From the NCBI RefSeq assembly GCF_013522705.1, contig NZ_JAAMRE010000016.1:55175-119174 (forward strand): 64,000 nt of DNA, given 5' to 3'. Shown here piece after piece: positions 38,876 to 47,952 of this stretch. The translations under genes and the position numbers were made by a program. Source of the DNA: Pseudomonas lurida (GTDB lineage: Bacteria; Pseudomonadota; Gammaproteobacteria; Pseudomonadales; Pseudomonadaceae). The first letter of the stretch is position 1; each line of letters starts with the position of its first letter. The notes beneath the pieces are model-generated. The model searched no databases, was not told where the DNA came from, and was given only the letters and a program-made list of their open reading frames with translations.

Positions 38876-38903
38876 AGTTGGGGGCTAACAGCAGGATTTC
38901 AAG
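38876..38903 (-). promoter_or_regulatory. Sigma-32-type heat-shock promoter of htpG
   Basis: On the minus strand, CTTGAAA (38897-38903), a 13-base spacer and CCCCAACT (38876-38883) fit the sigma-32 consensus CTTGAAA-N13-CCCCATNT. The -35 overlaps the stop codon of the upstream thioesterase gene. A start site near 38869 would leave a leader of about 60 bases. Confidence 0.8.
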
Positions 38904-39351
38904 AGCGGCTCGTGTCCTCGATCTTGAAATGCGCTCGAGCAGTGGCGATTGGCTCTGCGGCGGTGCTTTGCCACGCAGTGATCGCCACATTCGCCACGCG
39001 ACGCCCCTGACGCCACACCTGGCAAGTGGCGTAAGTGTCGCGAAACTGGCCGGCGCGCAGGTAATCCAGAGAAAAGTCGATGATTTTCGGCAGTCCCGGC
39101 GCACCGGTAAACACCAGCAGGTGCAGCGCCGCAGCCAACTCCATGAAGCCTGCGATCACGCCGCCGTGCAGGGCCGGTAAAATGGGGTTACCAATGTTGT
39201 CTTTGTTGGCCGGAAGGCGAAACAACAATTCATCGCCCAGGCGCGTGCATTCAATGCCGATCAATTGGGCATACGGAACCAACTCGAGCAGCGCCGTATA
39301 GTCACCGCGCGCATGGGCCTGTTCAAGGCGGGTCTTGAATCGATGGGTCAT
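38899..39351 (-). CDS. Hotdog-fold acyl-CoA thioesterase (second of a pair)
   Basis: A 150-residue PaaI-type hotdog thioesterase. The start at 39351 overlaps the previous gene's stop (ATGA); the frame is open much further upstream. The signature is PILPALHGGVIAGFMELAAA. The next strand (KIIDFSLDYLRAG) lines the acyl site. It forms a translationally coupled pair with the gene at 39348; the tandem probably arose by duplication and divergence. Substrate unknown. Confidence 0.88.
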   Translation of the reverse strand: MTHRFKTRLEQAHARGDYTALLELVPYAQLIGIECTRLGDELLFRLPANKDNIGNPILPALHGGVIAGFMELAAALHLLVFTGAPGLPKIIDFSLDYLRAGQFRDTYATCQVWRQGRRVANVAITAWQSTAAEPIATARAHFKIEDTSRS

Positions 39352-39824
39352 GCCTGCGCTCCCTTGAGGGTATCGCCCAGCCCCTGCGTGCCCTTGAGAC
39401 GCTTGCCCATGCGCATGAATGTACCGACTACATGGGCGATGGGGTGCTGCGGGTCCTCTTGGTAGGCAACGCCACGGGTGAAGATCACATCGGTGGTCAC
39501 CCGATAGCATTGGGCGAAGCCGTAGACCGGCTGGTGAGGCGCCGCCGGGTGCATGTAGTCGATGCGCAGGTCTAGGGTCGGGCATACCTCGAAGTCCGCC
39601 AGTACACACAGGGTCGCCATGCCGCAGGCAGTGTCCATCAACGAGGTCAACGCGCCACCGTGTATCACGCCGGTCAGGGGGTCGCCGACGATCGCCGGGC
39701 CGTACGGCAGGATGAGCGTCATGCCTTGGGTATTGGCCTCATGAACGGTAATGCCCAACAGCTGGCAATGGCGCAATGCCGAAACGAAGCGTCGGGCACG
39801 CTCTAACAATGGATTTTCGCTCAT
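39348..39824 (-). CDS. Hotdog-fold acyl-CoA thioesterase (first of a pair)
   Basis: A 158-residue PaaI-like hotdog thioesterase with GVIHGGALTSLMDTACGMAT, then CPTLDLRIDYMHPA. Cytosolic. It overlaps its downstream paralogue by four bases, which is consistent with a heterodimer or a pair with complementary chain-length preference; neither is shown by the sequence. Confidence 0.88.
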   Translation of the reverse strand: MSENPLLERARRFVSALRHCQLLGITVHEANTQGMTLILPYGPAIVGDPLTGVIHGGALTSLMDTACGMATLCVLADFEVCPTLDLRIDYMHPAAPHQPVYGFAQCYRVTTDVIFTRGVAYQEDPQHPIAHVVGTFMRMGKRLKGTQGLGDTLKGAQA

Positions 39825-39982
39825 TCGGTCCAGACTCTTATTAGTGTTGATCCGCGGAGTACGGGGTGCGGGCGAAAGTTCCTGGCAGGGTGCTGTTTAT
39901 ATATCTGCGTAATTAAAGGAACTAATGCTGAACCCTCAGGCTCGAAAGGCCAGTAGATATCTTCAATAAGGAGAAACACCCC

Positions 39983-40225
39983 ATGCGCAAGACTTTAGCT
40001 ATTTCCATGATGCTGGCCGCTGCTCTCGGTCTGGCTGCCTGCGACAAGAAATCCGAAGACAAAGCCCAAGACGCCGCTGCCCATTCTGAGCAAGCTCAGA
40101 AAGATATGGCCAAGGCTCAGGATAAAGTGAACGACGCTGCGAAAGAAAACGCCGATGCTGCCAAAGCTCAGGCCGAATCCAACGCTGCCGCCGCAAAAGA
40201 AGCAGCACCTGCCACCGGTTCCTGA
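39983..40225 (+). CDS. Small Ala/Lys-rich lipoprotein
   Basis: An 80-residue lipoprotein: signal MRKTLAISMMLAAALGLAAC with lipobox LAAC (Cys20), then a mature chain of about 60 residues almost entirely Ala, Lys, Glu, Asp and Gln with a helical, coiled-coil pattern (AQKDMAKAQDKVNDAAKENA). A strong ribosome site AAGGAG lies ten bases before the ATG. Comparable to the short OprI-type or Lpp-like proteins, but no C-terminal peptidoglycan-linking Lys is seen. Role unknown. Confidence 0.85.
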   Translation: MRKTLAISMMLAAALGLAACDKKSEDKAQDAAAHSEQAQKDMAKAQDKVNDAAKENADAAKAQAESNAAAAKEAAPATGS

Positions 40226-40257
40226 GACCTGGCTTGAAGTAATCGTGCTGCAAAAAG

Positions 40258-40283
40258 AAAGCCCGCTCATATAGCGGGCTTTA
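40258..40283 (+). terminator. Terminator of the small lipoprotein gene
   Basis: A ten-base stem AAAGCCCGCT / AGCGGGCTTT with a five-base loop, 33 bases past the stop. It is also positioned to act on the DUF599 gene from the opposite strand. Confidence 0.8.
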
Positions 40284-40317
40284 CTTTGCCTGGTATTTAA
40301 CGCCAGTGGTTACAGCG

Positions 40318-41058
40318 TTAAGACACCGCGTCCTTCACCGGCTCCGTTAACGGCGTGTCGGTTGGCGTATAAACCATCACCTCCAGCACGTCGGAATGAA
40401 ATTCGCGGCGATACAGCACGAACACCACGCCGGCACTCATCAACATGAACAACCAGGGGCTGACAAACCAGGCAAGCATGGTCATGCCGAAGTAATAAGA
40501 ACGCAGTCCGAAGTTGAATTGATTGGCGGCCATTGAGATGACACGCGCCGCGCGCAAAGCAAACGCCTTGCGTTCCTGCTCAGACACATGCCGCTCGCCG
40601 ATCATCGGCGCCGACCCTACCAGCACCGCCGCGAAGTTGTATTGGCGCATGCACCAGCTGAACGTGAAGAACGCGTAGACAAACACCAGCGCCAGGCACA
40701 GCAACTTGATTTCCGACATGCCCTGGGAGGCCTGCTGCACCATGGGAATATCCGCCAGCAATGACACTGCGCGCTCGGAAGCGCCAAGCACGGTCAGAAT
40801 ACCGGCGAGAATAATCAGGGTGCTGGAGGCGAAGAAGGAGGCATTGCGCTCCAGGTTGCCGATCACGCTGGCGTCGGCGATACGGTTGTCACGCAGCAAC
40901 ATGCGACGCATCCAGTCTTCACGGTAAAGATGCAGCACACTGGCCAGACACGCGGTGTCTCGGGCTTTCCAGGTGGCATAACGGGTATAGCCGCCCCAGC
41001 ACAGGACGAACCAGAGGGCGGCAAGCAGGTGAATCTGATTGGTTTCGACGAACGACAT
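40318..41058 (-). CDS. DUF599 membrane protein
   Basis: About 246 residues from ATG 41058 (the frame continues to 41163 but the start MSFVETNQIHLLAALWFVLC is the natural one). It has four hydrophobic segments: about 11-28, 75-95, 120-140 and 190-215. The cytosolic linker carries MRRMLLRDNRIADASVIGNL, a conserved opening of DUF599 proteins. Function unknown. A single-gene unit between two terminators. Confidence 0.8.
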   Translation of the reverse strand: MSFVETNQIHLLAALWFVLCWGGYTRYATWKARDTACLASVLHLYREDWMRRMLLRDNRIADASVIGNLERNASFFASSTLIILAGILTVLGASERAVSLLADIPMVQQASQGMSEIKLLCLALVFVYAFFTFSWCMRQYNFAAVLVGSAPMIGERHVSEQERKAFALRAARVISMAANQFNFGLRSYYFGMTMLAWFVSPWLFMLMSAGVVFVLYRREFHSDVLEVMVYTPTDTPLTEPVKDAVS

Positions 41059-41105
41059 GCGGAGCCTATGACAGGGTGAATGATGGCGTAATGCGCTATG
41101 ACGGC

Positions 41106-41129
41106 GGGAGCGGCAAGCCCCTCCCACAC
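41106..41129. repeat. Single REP-type palindrome
   Basis: GGGAGCGGCAAGCCCCTCCC, a solo arm of the REP family seen at 36011, in the upstream region of the DUF599 gene. Confidence 0.65.
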
Positions 41130-41170
41130 TGATCCCTTCCAACTCTAGAGGGTGTAGTTTCATAAAGCAT

Positions 41171-41205
41171 AAAAAATGCCCCGTATCGATTGATACGGGG
41201 CATTT
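41171..41205 (-). terminator. Terminator of the branched-chain amino acid carrier gene
   Basis: Stem AAATGCCCCGTATC / GATACGGGGCATTT with the loop GATT, located 24 bases past the minus-strand gene end. The A run on the left reads as T on the minus strand. Confidence 0.88.
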
Positions 41206-41228
41206 CAGTAAACCTCGAACCTGGCGCG

Positions 41229-42542
41229 TTATGCGATCGCTTCGCTACGCTTGCCGAGCAGACGGTCTACCACTACCGCCACAACGAGAATCATCACCGA
41301 CGGCACCAGCCAGGCCAGGCCTTGCTCGCTCAACGGCAGGTTCGCCAACTGCGCCGGCAACCAATCCGCCAGGCCCGCGCCCTTGAGCGCATCAATGCAA
41401 CCGAAGATGAACGACACCAGCATCACCGGGCCGACGATCCGCCCCTGCTCCTGCCAGAAGCCTTTGCAGAAGCTCAGTGCCACCAGCACGATGCACGGCG
41501 GGTAGATCGCGGTGAGCACCGGGATCGAGAACGCGATCAGCTTGGTCAGGCCCAGGTTCGATACGAACAGCGAGAACAACGCCAGGATTACCACCAGGGT
41601 CTTGTAGGACAAGGGCAGCACGCGGCTGAAGTACTCGGCGCAGGCGCAGGTCAGGCCCACCGCCGTCACCAGGCACGCCAGGGAGATCAGCACGGCCAGG
41701 AAGCCGCTGCCCAGGGAACCGAAGGTGTGTTGCACATAAGCATGCAGCACTGCCGCACCGTTGCTGGCACCGGCTGCGACGGCATGGCTGCCCGAGCCGA
41801 GACGGAACAGGCTGACATATACCAGCGCCAGGCCCACACCGGCAATCAGGCCGGCAATGATCGCATAGCGAGTGATCAGCTTTGGAGACTCGACACCTCG
41901 TGAGCGAATCGCATTGACGATGACGATGCCGAATACCAGCGCACCCAGGGTATCCATGGTCAGGTAACCATTGATAAACCCTTGGGAGAATGGCGCAGCG
42001 ACATATTCCGGGGTAGCGACACCCACATCGCCGGCCGGCAGGGCGAACGCAGCGATGCCGAGGATAGCCAGCGCGATAATCTTAAGCGGCGCGAGAAAAC
42101 GCCCCACCGTGTCCAACAGGCGCCCGGGATACAGGGAGACAAAGAACACCACCAGGAAGTACACCGAGCTGTACAGGAACAGCGCCAGCGGGCTTTCGCC
42201 GGTCAAGGGCGCCAGGCCCACTTCAAAGGACACGGTCGCGGTACGCGGGGTAGCGAACAGCGGGCCTACCGCCAGGTACGCCGCCGCCGCGAGCAGGCCA
42301 CCGGCGATCTTGCCGATCGGGCTGCTTAACGCGTCCATACCGCCACCGACCTTTGCCAGGGCAACTACGGTAACCACCGGCAGGCCGACCGCCGTGATCA
42401 GAAAACCCAGCGCCGCCATCCAGACGTGAGGCCCGGACTGCAAGCCAACGATAGGCGGGAAGATGATGTTGCCGGCGCCCACGAACAGGGCAAAAGTCAT
42501 GAAGCCCAACGCCAGGATGTCCTGGCTTTTCAACACTTTCAT
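41229..42542 (-). CDS. brnQ: Branched-chain amino acid:cation symporter (LIVCS family)
   Basis: A 437-residue inner-membrane symporter for leucine, isoleucine and valine of the BrnQ/BraB/BraZ family. About 12 hydrophobic helices are spaced along the whole length. The family opening [21 protein letters not shown] (about residues 14-33, with the conserved GAGNIIFPP) and [18 protein letters not shown] are present. Single gene with a strong terminator. Pseudomonads have more than one paralogue, so brnQ, braB or braZ cannot be distinguished here. Confidence 0.93.
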   Translation of the reverse strand: MKVLKSQDILALGFMTFALFVGAGNIIFPPIVGLQSGPHVWMAALGFLITAVGLPVVTVVALAKVGGGMDALSSPIGKIAGGLLAAAAYLAVGPLFATPRTATVSFEVGLAPLTGESPLALFLYSSVYFLVVFFVSLYPGRLLDTVGRFLAPLKIIALAILGIAAFALPAGDVGVATPEYVAAPFSQGFINGYLTMDTLGALVFGIVIVNAIRSRGVESPKLITRYAIIAGLIAGVGLALVYVSLFRLGSGSHAVAAGASNGAAVLHAYVQHTFGSLGSGFLAVLISLACLVTAVGLTCACAEYFSRVLPLSYKTLVVILALFSLFVSNLGLTKLIAFSIPVLTAIYPPCIVLVALSFCKGFWQEQGRIVGPVMLVSFIFGCIDALKGAGLADWLPAQLANLPLSEQGLAWLVPSVMILVVAVVVDRLLGKRSEAIA

Positions 42543-42786
42543 TTAAGGAAATACCACACTGCTGAATCGGAATTTAGAGAGGGATTCCCTGTGGATGAGG
42601 GAAATACCGGCGGCCCTTTTGGGGACCGACCGTTCCAGCGCGCAGCGTCCTTTTGGGATGCGGGCGCATAAAGAGGCGGCCAGGGTACAGAATTAGGCTG
42701 ACAAACGCACTGTTGCGGGGCGCACTGTCCGATAAGCGACATCTTGATGTCGCGTTTTCATACTTAATTTGGCAATACGACCACCT

Positions 42787-42812
42787 GTGGGAGGGGGCAA
42801 GTCCCCTCCCAC
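42787..42812. repeat. Solo REP-type palindrome
   Basis: GTGGGAGGGG-GCAAG-TCCCCTCCCAC, a nearly perfect palindrome of the same class as the REPINs elsewhere in the window. It lies between the branched-chain carrier gene and the sucD terminator. Confidence 0.75.
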
Positions 42813-42839
42813 ATTGGATCGTGTACATCCAAGACGCAC

Positions 42840-42863
42840 AAAGGCCACCCGAAGGTGGCCTTT
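42840..42863 (-). terminator. Terminator of sucCD
   Basis: Stem AAAGGCCACC / GGTGGCCTTT with the tetraloop CGAA, 30 bases past the sucD stop. Only a short T run follows. Confidence 0.75.
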
Positions 42864-42892
42864 GTGGGTGGAGCGTCAGTTAAGCGCGGGGC

Positions 42893-43774
42893 TTACTTGA
42901 CAGCCCAACCGGTCAGCTCGGCCAGGGCCTTGCCGATGTCTGCCAGCGAACGCACGGTTTTAACGCCTGCGTCCTGCAGCGCAGCGAATTTCTCGTCTGC
43001 AGTGCCTTTGCCGCCAGAGATGATTGCGCCCGCATGGCCCATGCGCTTGCCCGCAGGGGCAGTCACACCAGCGATGTAGGAAACAACCGGCTTGGTCACG
43101 TGTGCCTTGATGTAGGCAGCCGCTTCTTCTTCAGCCGAACCGCCGATCTCACCGATCATTACGATCGCTTCGGTCTTCGGGTCTTCCTGGAACAGCTTCA
43201 GGATGTCGATGAAGTTGGAGCCTGGGATCGGGTCACCGCCGATGCCGACGCAAGTCGACTGACCGAAACCGGCGTCAGTGGTCTGCTTCACAGCTTCGTA
43301 GGTCAGGGTGCCGGAACGGGAAACGATACCGACCTTACCTGGCAAGTGAATGTGACCTGGCATGATGCCGATCTTGCATTCGCCTGGAGTGATCACGCCT
43401 GGGCAGTTAGGGCCGATCAGGACCACGCCCAGCTCGTCGCACTTAACTTTAGCGTCCAGCATGTCCAGGGTAGGAATGCCTTCGGTGATGCAAACGATCA
43501 GCTTGATGCCGCCGAATGCCGCTTCCAGGATCGAGTCCTTGCAGAAAGGAGCCGGAACGTAGATCACGCTGGCGGTGGCGCCAGTGGCGGCTACAGCGTC
43601 TTTCACGGTGTTGAACACAGGCAGGCCCAGGTGCTCGGTGCCGCCTTTGCCCGGTGTTACGCCGCCAACCATCTTGGTGCCGTATTCGATGGCTTGCTGG
43701 GTGTGGAAGCTACCTTGCGAACCGGTAATACCCTGGCAGATAACTTTGGTGTCTTTATTGATCAGGACGCTCAT
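42893..43774 (-). CDS. sucD: Succinyl-CoA synthetase alpha subunit
   Basis: A 293-residue ADP/GDP-forming ligase subunit, standard length. The CoA-binding Rossmann fold opens with [21 protein letters not shown]. The phosphorylated His is in [14 protein letters not shown] near the C-terminus, and EEEAAAYI carries the conserved Glu. With SucC it converts succinyl-CoA to succinate with nucleotide synthesis. Its start overlaps the last base of sucC. Confidence 0.98.
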   Translation of the reverse strand: MSVLINKDTKVICQGITGSQGSFHTQQAIEYGTKMVGGVTPGKGGTEHLGLPVFNTVKDAVAATGATASVIYVPAPFCKDSILEAAFGGIKLIVCITEGIPTLDMLDAKVKCDELGVVLIGPNCPGVITPGECKIGIMPGHIHLPGKVGIVSRSGTLTYEAVKQTTDAGFGQSTCVGIGGDPIPGSNFIDILKLFQEDPKTEAIVMIGEIGGSAEEEAAAYIKAHVTKPVVSYIAGVTAPAGKRMGHAGAIISGGKGTADEKFAALQDAGVKTVRSLADIGKALAELTGWAVK

Positions 43775-44940
43775 TATTTGCCCTCCGCAGCTTTGACAAC
43801 TTGTTGAGCAGCGTCGGTCAGGCTGGTAGCCGCGATGATGTTCAAACCGCTTTCTGCCAGTACTTTAGCGCCCAGTTCAGCGTTGTTACCTTCAAGGCGA
43901 ACAACAACCGGGATTTTAACGCCGACTTCTTTCACTGCACCGATGATGCCTTCGGCAATCATGTCGCAACGAACGATGCCGCCGAAGATGTTGACCAGTA
44001 CTGCGGCGACGTTGGCGTCGGACAGGATGATCTTGAAGGCTTCGGTCACGCGTTCCTTGGTAGCACCACCGCCCACGTCGAGGAAGTTGGCTGGTTTGCC
44101 GCCATGCAGGTTGACGATGTCCATGGTACCCATGGCCAGGCCGGCGCCGTTGACCATGCAACCGATGTTGCCTTCCAGCGCTACGTAGTTCAGTTCGAAC
44201 TTGGCAGCGTGCGCTTCGCGCGGATCGTCTTGCGACGGATCGTGGAAAGTCTTCAGCTTAGGCTGACGGTACATGGCGTTGGCGTCGATGTTGATCTTGG
44301 CATCAAGGCAGTGCAGGTCGCCGTCGGCCTTGATCACCAGCGGGTTCACTTCCAGCAGGGCCAGATCGTGATCCTGGAACAGTTTGGCCAGACCTACGAA
44401 GATCTTGGCGAACTGGGCAACTTGCTTGCCTTCCAGGCCCAGCTGGAAAGCCAGCTCGCGCCCCTGGAACGGCTGAGCGCCAACCAGTGGATCGATGGTG
44501 GCTTTCAGAATTTTTTCTGGGGTTTCGTGAGCGATCTTTTCGATGTCCACGCCACCTTCGGTGGACGCCATGAACACGATGCGACGGCTCGAACGGTCAA
44601 CGACAGCGCCCAGGTACAGCTCTTTAGCGATATCAGTGCACGATTCAACCAGGATCTTGGTGACTGGCTGGCCATTGGCATCAGTCTGGTAAGTCACCAG
44701 ACGCTTGCCCAGCCACTGCTGTGCGAAGGCCTTGGCGTCTTCTTTGCTGCGAACCAGCTTAACGCCGCCCGCTTTACCGCGACCACCCGCGTGGACCTGG
44801 GCTTTGACAACCCACTCGGTACCACCGATTTTGTCGCAAGCTTCTGCTGCTGCTTCCGGGGTGTCTACTGCGTAGCCCTTGGATACTGGCAGGCCGTATT
44901 CAGCGAACAGCTGCTTACCCTGATACTCGTGAAGATTCAT
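43774..44940 (-). CDS. sucC: Succinyl-CoA synthetase beta subunit
   Basis: A 388-residue beta subunit, started at the ATG at 44940 ([20 protein letters not shown]) which is the family N-terminus; the frame is open to 44988. An ATP-grasp domain (about 1-240) includes [18 protein letters not shown], and the C-terminal domain has [18 protein letters not shown] and [10 protein letters not shown]. Sits last but one in the supercluster, 204 bases after lpdG. Confidence 0.98.
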   Translation of the reverse strand: MNLHEYQGKQLFAEYGLPVSKGYAVDTPEAAAEACDKIGGTEWVVKAQVHAGGRGKAGGVKLVRSKEDAKAFAQQWLGKRLVTYQTDANGQPVTKILVESCTDIAKELYLGAVVDRSSRRIVFMASTEGGVDIEKIAHETPEKILKATIDPLVGAQPFQGRELAFQLGLEGKQVAQFAKIFVGLAKLFQDHDLALLEVNPLVIKADGDLHCLDAKINIDANAMYRQPKLKTFHDPSQDDPREAHAAKFELNYVALEGNIGCMVNGAGLAMGTMDIVNLHGGKPANFLDVGGGATKERVTEAFKIILSDANVAAVLVNIFGGIVRCDMIAEGIIGAVKEVGVKIPVVVRLEGNNAELGAKVLAESGLNIIAATSLTDAAQQVVKAAEGK

Positions 44941-45144
44941 GCTTTTTACCGTCTTCGTTAGGTACTGCGCATTCGGCGCTGCGCTCATTATGAGTGCCGC
45001 GCCACCTGTGACTGCTGCTTGCGCAACCTGCGGGGCTTATGGCCCGTAAAGCTGCGCAAGGCTGCGTCCAGCGGATATTCCGCGGTGAGTCTTGCGCGCA
45101 AGGCTCACGACGGGCAACTCCGCCGTGGTTTCTTATTATCTCGC
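44941..45144 (-). other. Structured spacer between lpdG and sucC
   Basis: 204 bases without a gene. Two adjacent palindromes stand out: GCGGATATTCCGC (45071-45083) and a 24-base, one-mismatch palindrome opening GTGAGTCTTGCG (45085-45108). Neither has a T run, so they look like RNA hairpins rather than terminators. Confidence 0.5.
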
Positions 45145-46680
<1,536 letters not shown>

Positions 46681-46684
46681 CTTT

Positions 46685-47908
46685 TTAGATATCCAGAAGA
46701 AGACGAGCCGGATCTTCCAGCAGGTTCTTGATGGTCACCAGGAAAGTCACGGCTTCTTTACCATCGATCAGGCGGTGATCGTAGGACAGTGCCAGGTACA
46801 TCATCGGGCGAATCACGACTTGACCGTTGACGGCCATCGGACGCTGGATGATGTTGTGCATGCCCAGGATCGCGGCCTGTGGTGGGTTGACGATCGGCGT
46901 CGACATCATCGAACCGAAGGTACCACCGTTGGTGATGGTGAAGGTACCACCGGTCATCTCGTCGATGGTCAGCTTGCCGTCACGGGCCTTCTTGCCGAAG
47001 GTGGCGATACCGCCTTCGATTTCAGCCAGGCTCATCAGTTCGGCGTTACGCAGGACTGGAACCACCAGGCCACGGTCGCTGGACACGGCAACGCCGATGT
47101 CTGCATAGCCATGGTAGACGATGTCGTTGCCGTCGATGGAAGCGTTGACGGCCGGGAAGCGTTTCAACGCTTCGGTGGCCGCTTTCACGAAGAACGACAT
47201 GAAGCCCAGGCGCACGCCGTTGTGGCTCTTCTCGAACAGGTCCTTGTACTTCGAACGCAGGGCCATGACTTCGGTCATGTCGACTTCGTTGAAGGTGGTC
47301 AGCATTGCCATATTCGACTGGGCTTCAACCAGACGCTTGGCCACGGTGGCCCGTACACGGGTCATCGGTACGCGCTTCTCGGTGCGGTCGCCGGCGGCGA
47401 ACACTGGAGCAGCGGCAGCCGGAGCGGCAGCCTTGGCAGGTGCGGCGGCCGGTGCAGCTTTTTTGGCGGCGATGGCGGCAACCACGTCTTCCTTGGTCAC
47501 ACGACCGCCTTTGCCGGTACCGGCGACGGAAGCGATGTTGATGCCGTTCTCTTCAGCCAGCTTGCGAGCGGCCGGGGCGGCGACAGGATCATCTTCGCCC
47601 GCGTCGGCGGCAGCAGCGGCCGGGGCGGCAGCCGGAGCAGCGGACGCTGCTGGAGCGGCAGCAGCAGCGCCGCCCTCTTCGATCGAGCCCAGTACCTGGT
47701 TCGACAGAACGGTAGCGCCTTCTTCGGCAACGATTGCACCCAGCACGCCGTCAGCTTCAGCCAACACTTCCAGCACGACTTTGTCGGTCTCGATGTCGAC
47801 GATCAGGTCGTCACGCTTGACGGCCTCGCCTGGTTTCTTGTGCCAGGTGGCAACGGTGCCATCGGCAACCGATTCCGGGAATGACGGGGCTTTGATTTCG
47901 ATAGCCAT
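46685..47908 (-). CDS. sucB: Dihydrolipoyllysine succinyltransferase (E2)
   Basis: A 407-residue core of the 2-oxoglutarate dehydrogenase complex. The lipoyl domain has Lys43 in [13 protein letters not shown] long Ala/Pro linker (about 85-120 and 155-185) surrounds the E3/E1-binding domain ([12 protein letters not shown]). The catalytic domain follows with the final [13 protein letters not shown] (catalytic His). It is 44 bases downstream of sucA in the same operon. Confidence 0.97.
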   Translation of the reverse strand: MAIEIKAPSFPESVADGTVATWHKKPGEAVKRDDLIVDIETDKVVLEVLAEADGVLGAIVAEEGATVLSNQVLGSIEEGGAAAAAPAASAAPAAAPAAAAADAGEDDPVAAPAARKLAEENGINIASVAGTGKGGRVTKEDVVAAIAAKKAAPAAAPAKAAAPAAAAPVFAAGDRTEKRVPMTRVRATVAKRLVEAQSNMAMLTTFNEVDMTEVMALRSKYKDLFEKSHNGVRLGFMSFFVKAATEALKRFPAVNASIDGNDIVYHGYADIGVAVSSDRGLVVPVLRNAELMSLAEIEGGIATFGKKARDGKLTIDEMTGGTFTITNGGTFGSMMSTPIVNPPQAAILGMHNIIQRPMAVNGQVVIRPMMYLALSYDHRLIDGKEAVTFLVTIKNLLEDPARLLLDI

Positions 47909-47952
47909 TATCTGTGGGTCCTTAAAATTCGGTTTCAGTCAGCGCGAAGGCG

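Larger units (their letters stand above)
42543..42892. other. Intergenic region between the branched-chain carrier gene and sucD
   Basis: No gene supported; the short frame at 42426-42671 is a shadow of the carrier gene and its upstream DNA. The stretch holds a solo REP palindrome (42787-42812) and the sucD terminator (42840-42863). Confidence 0.6.
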
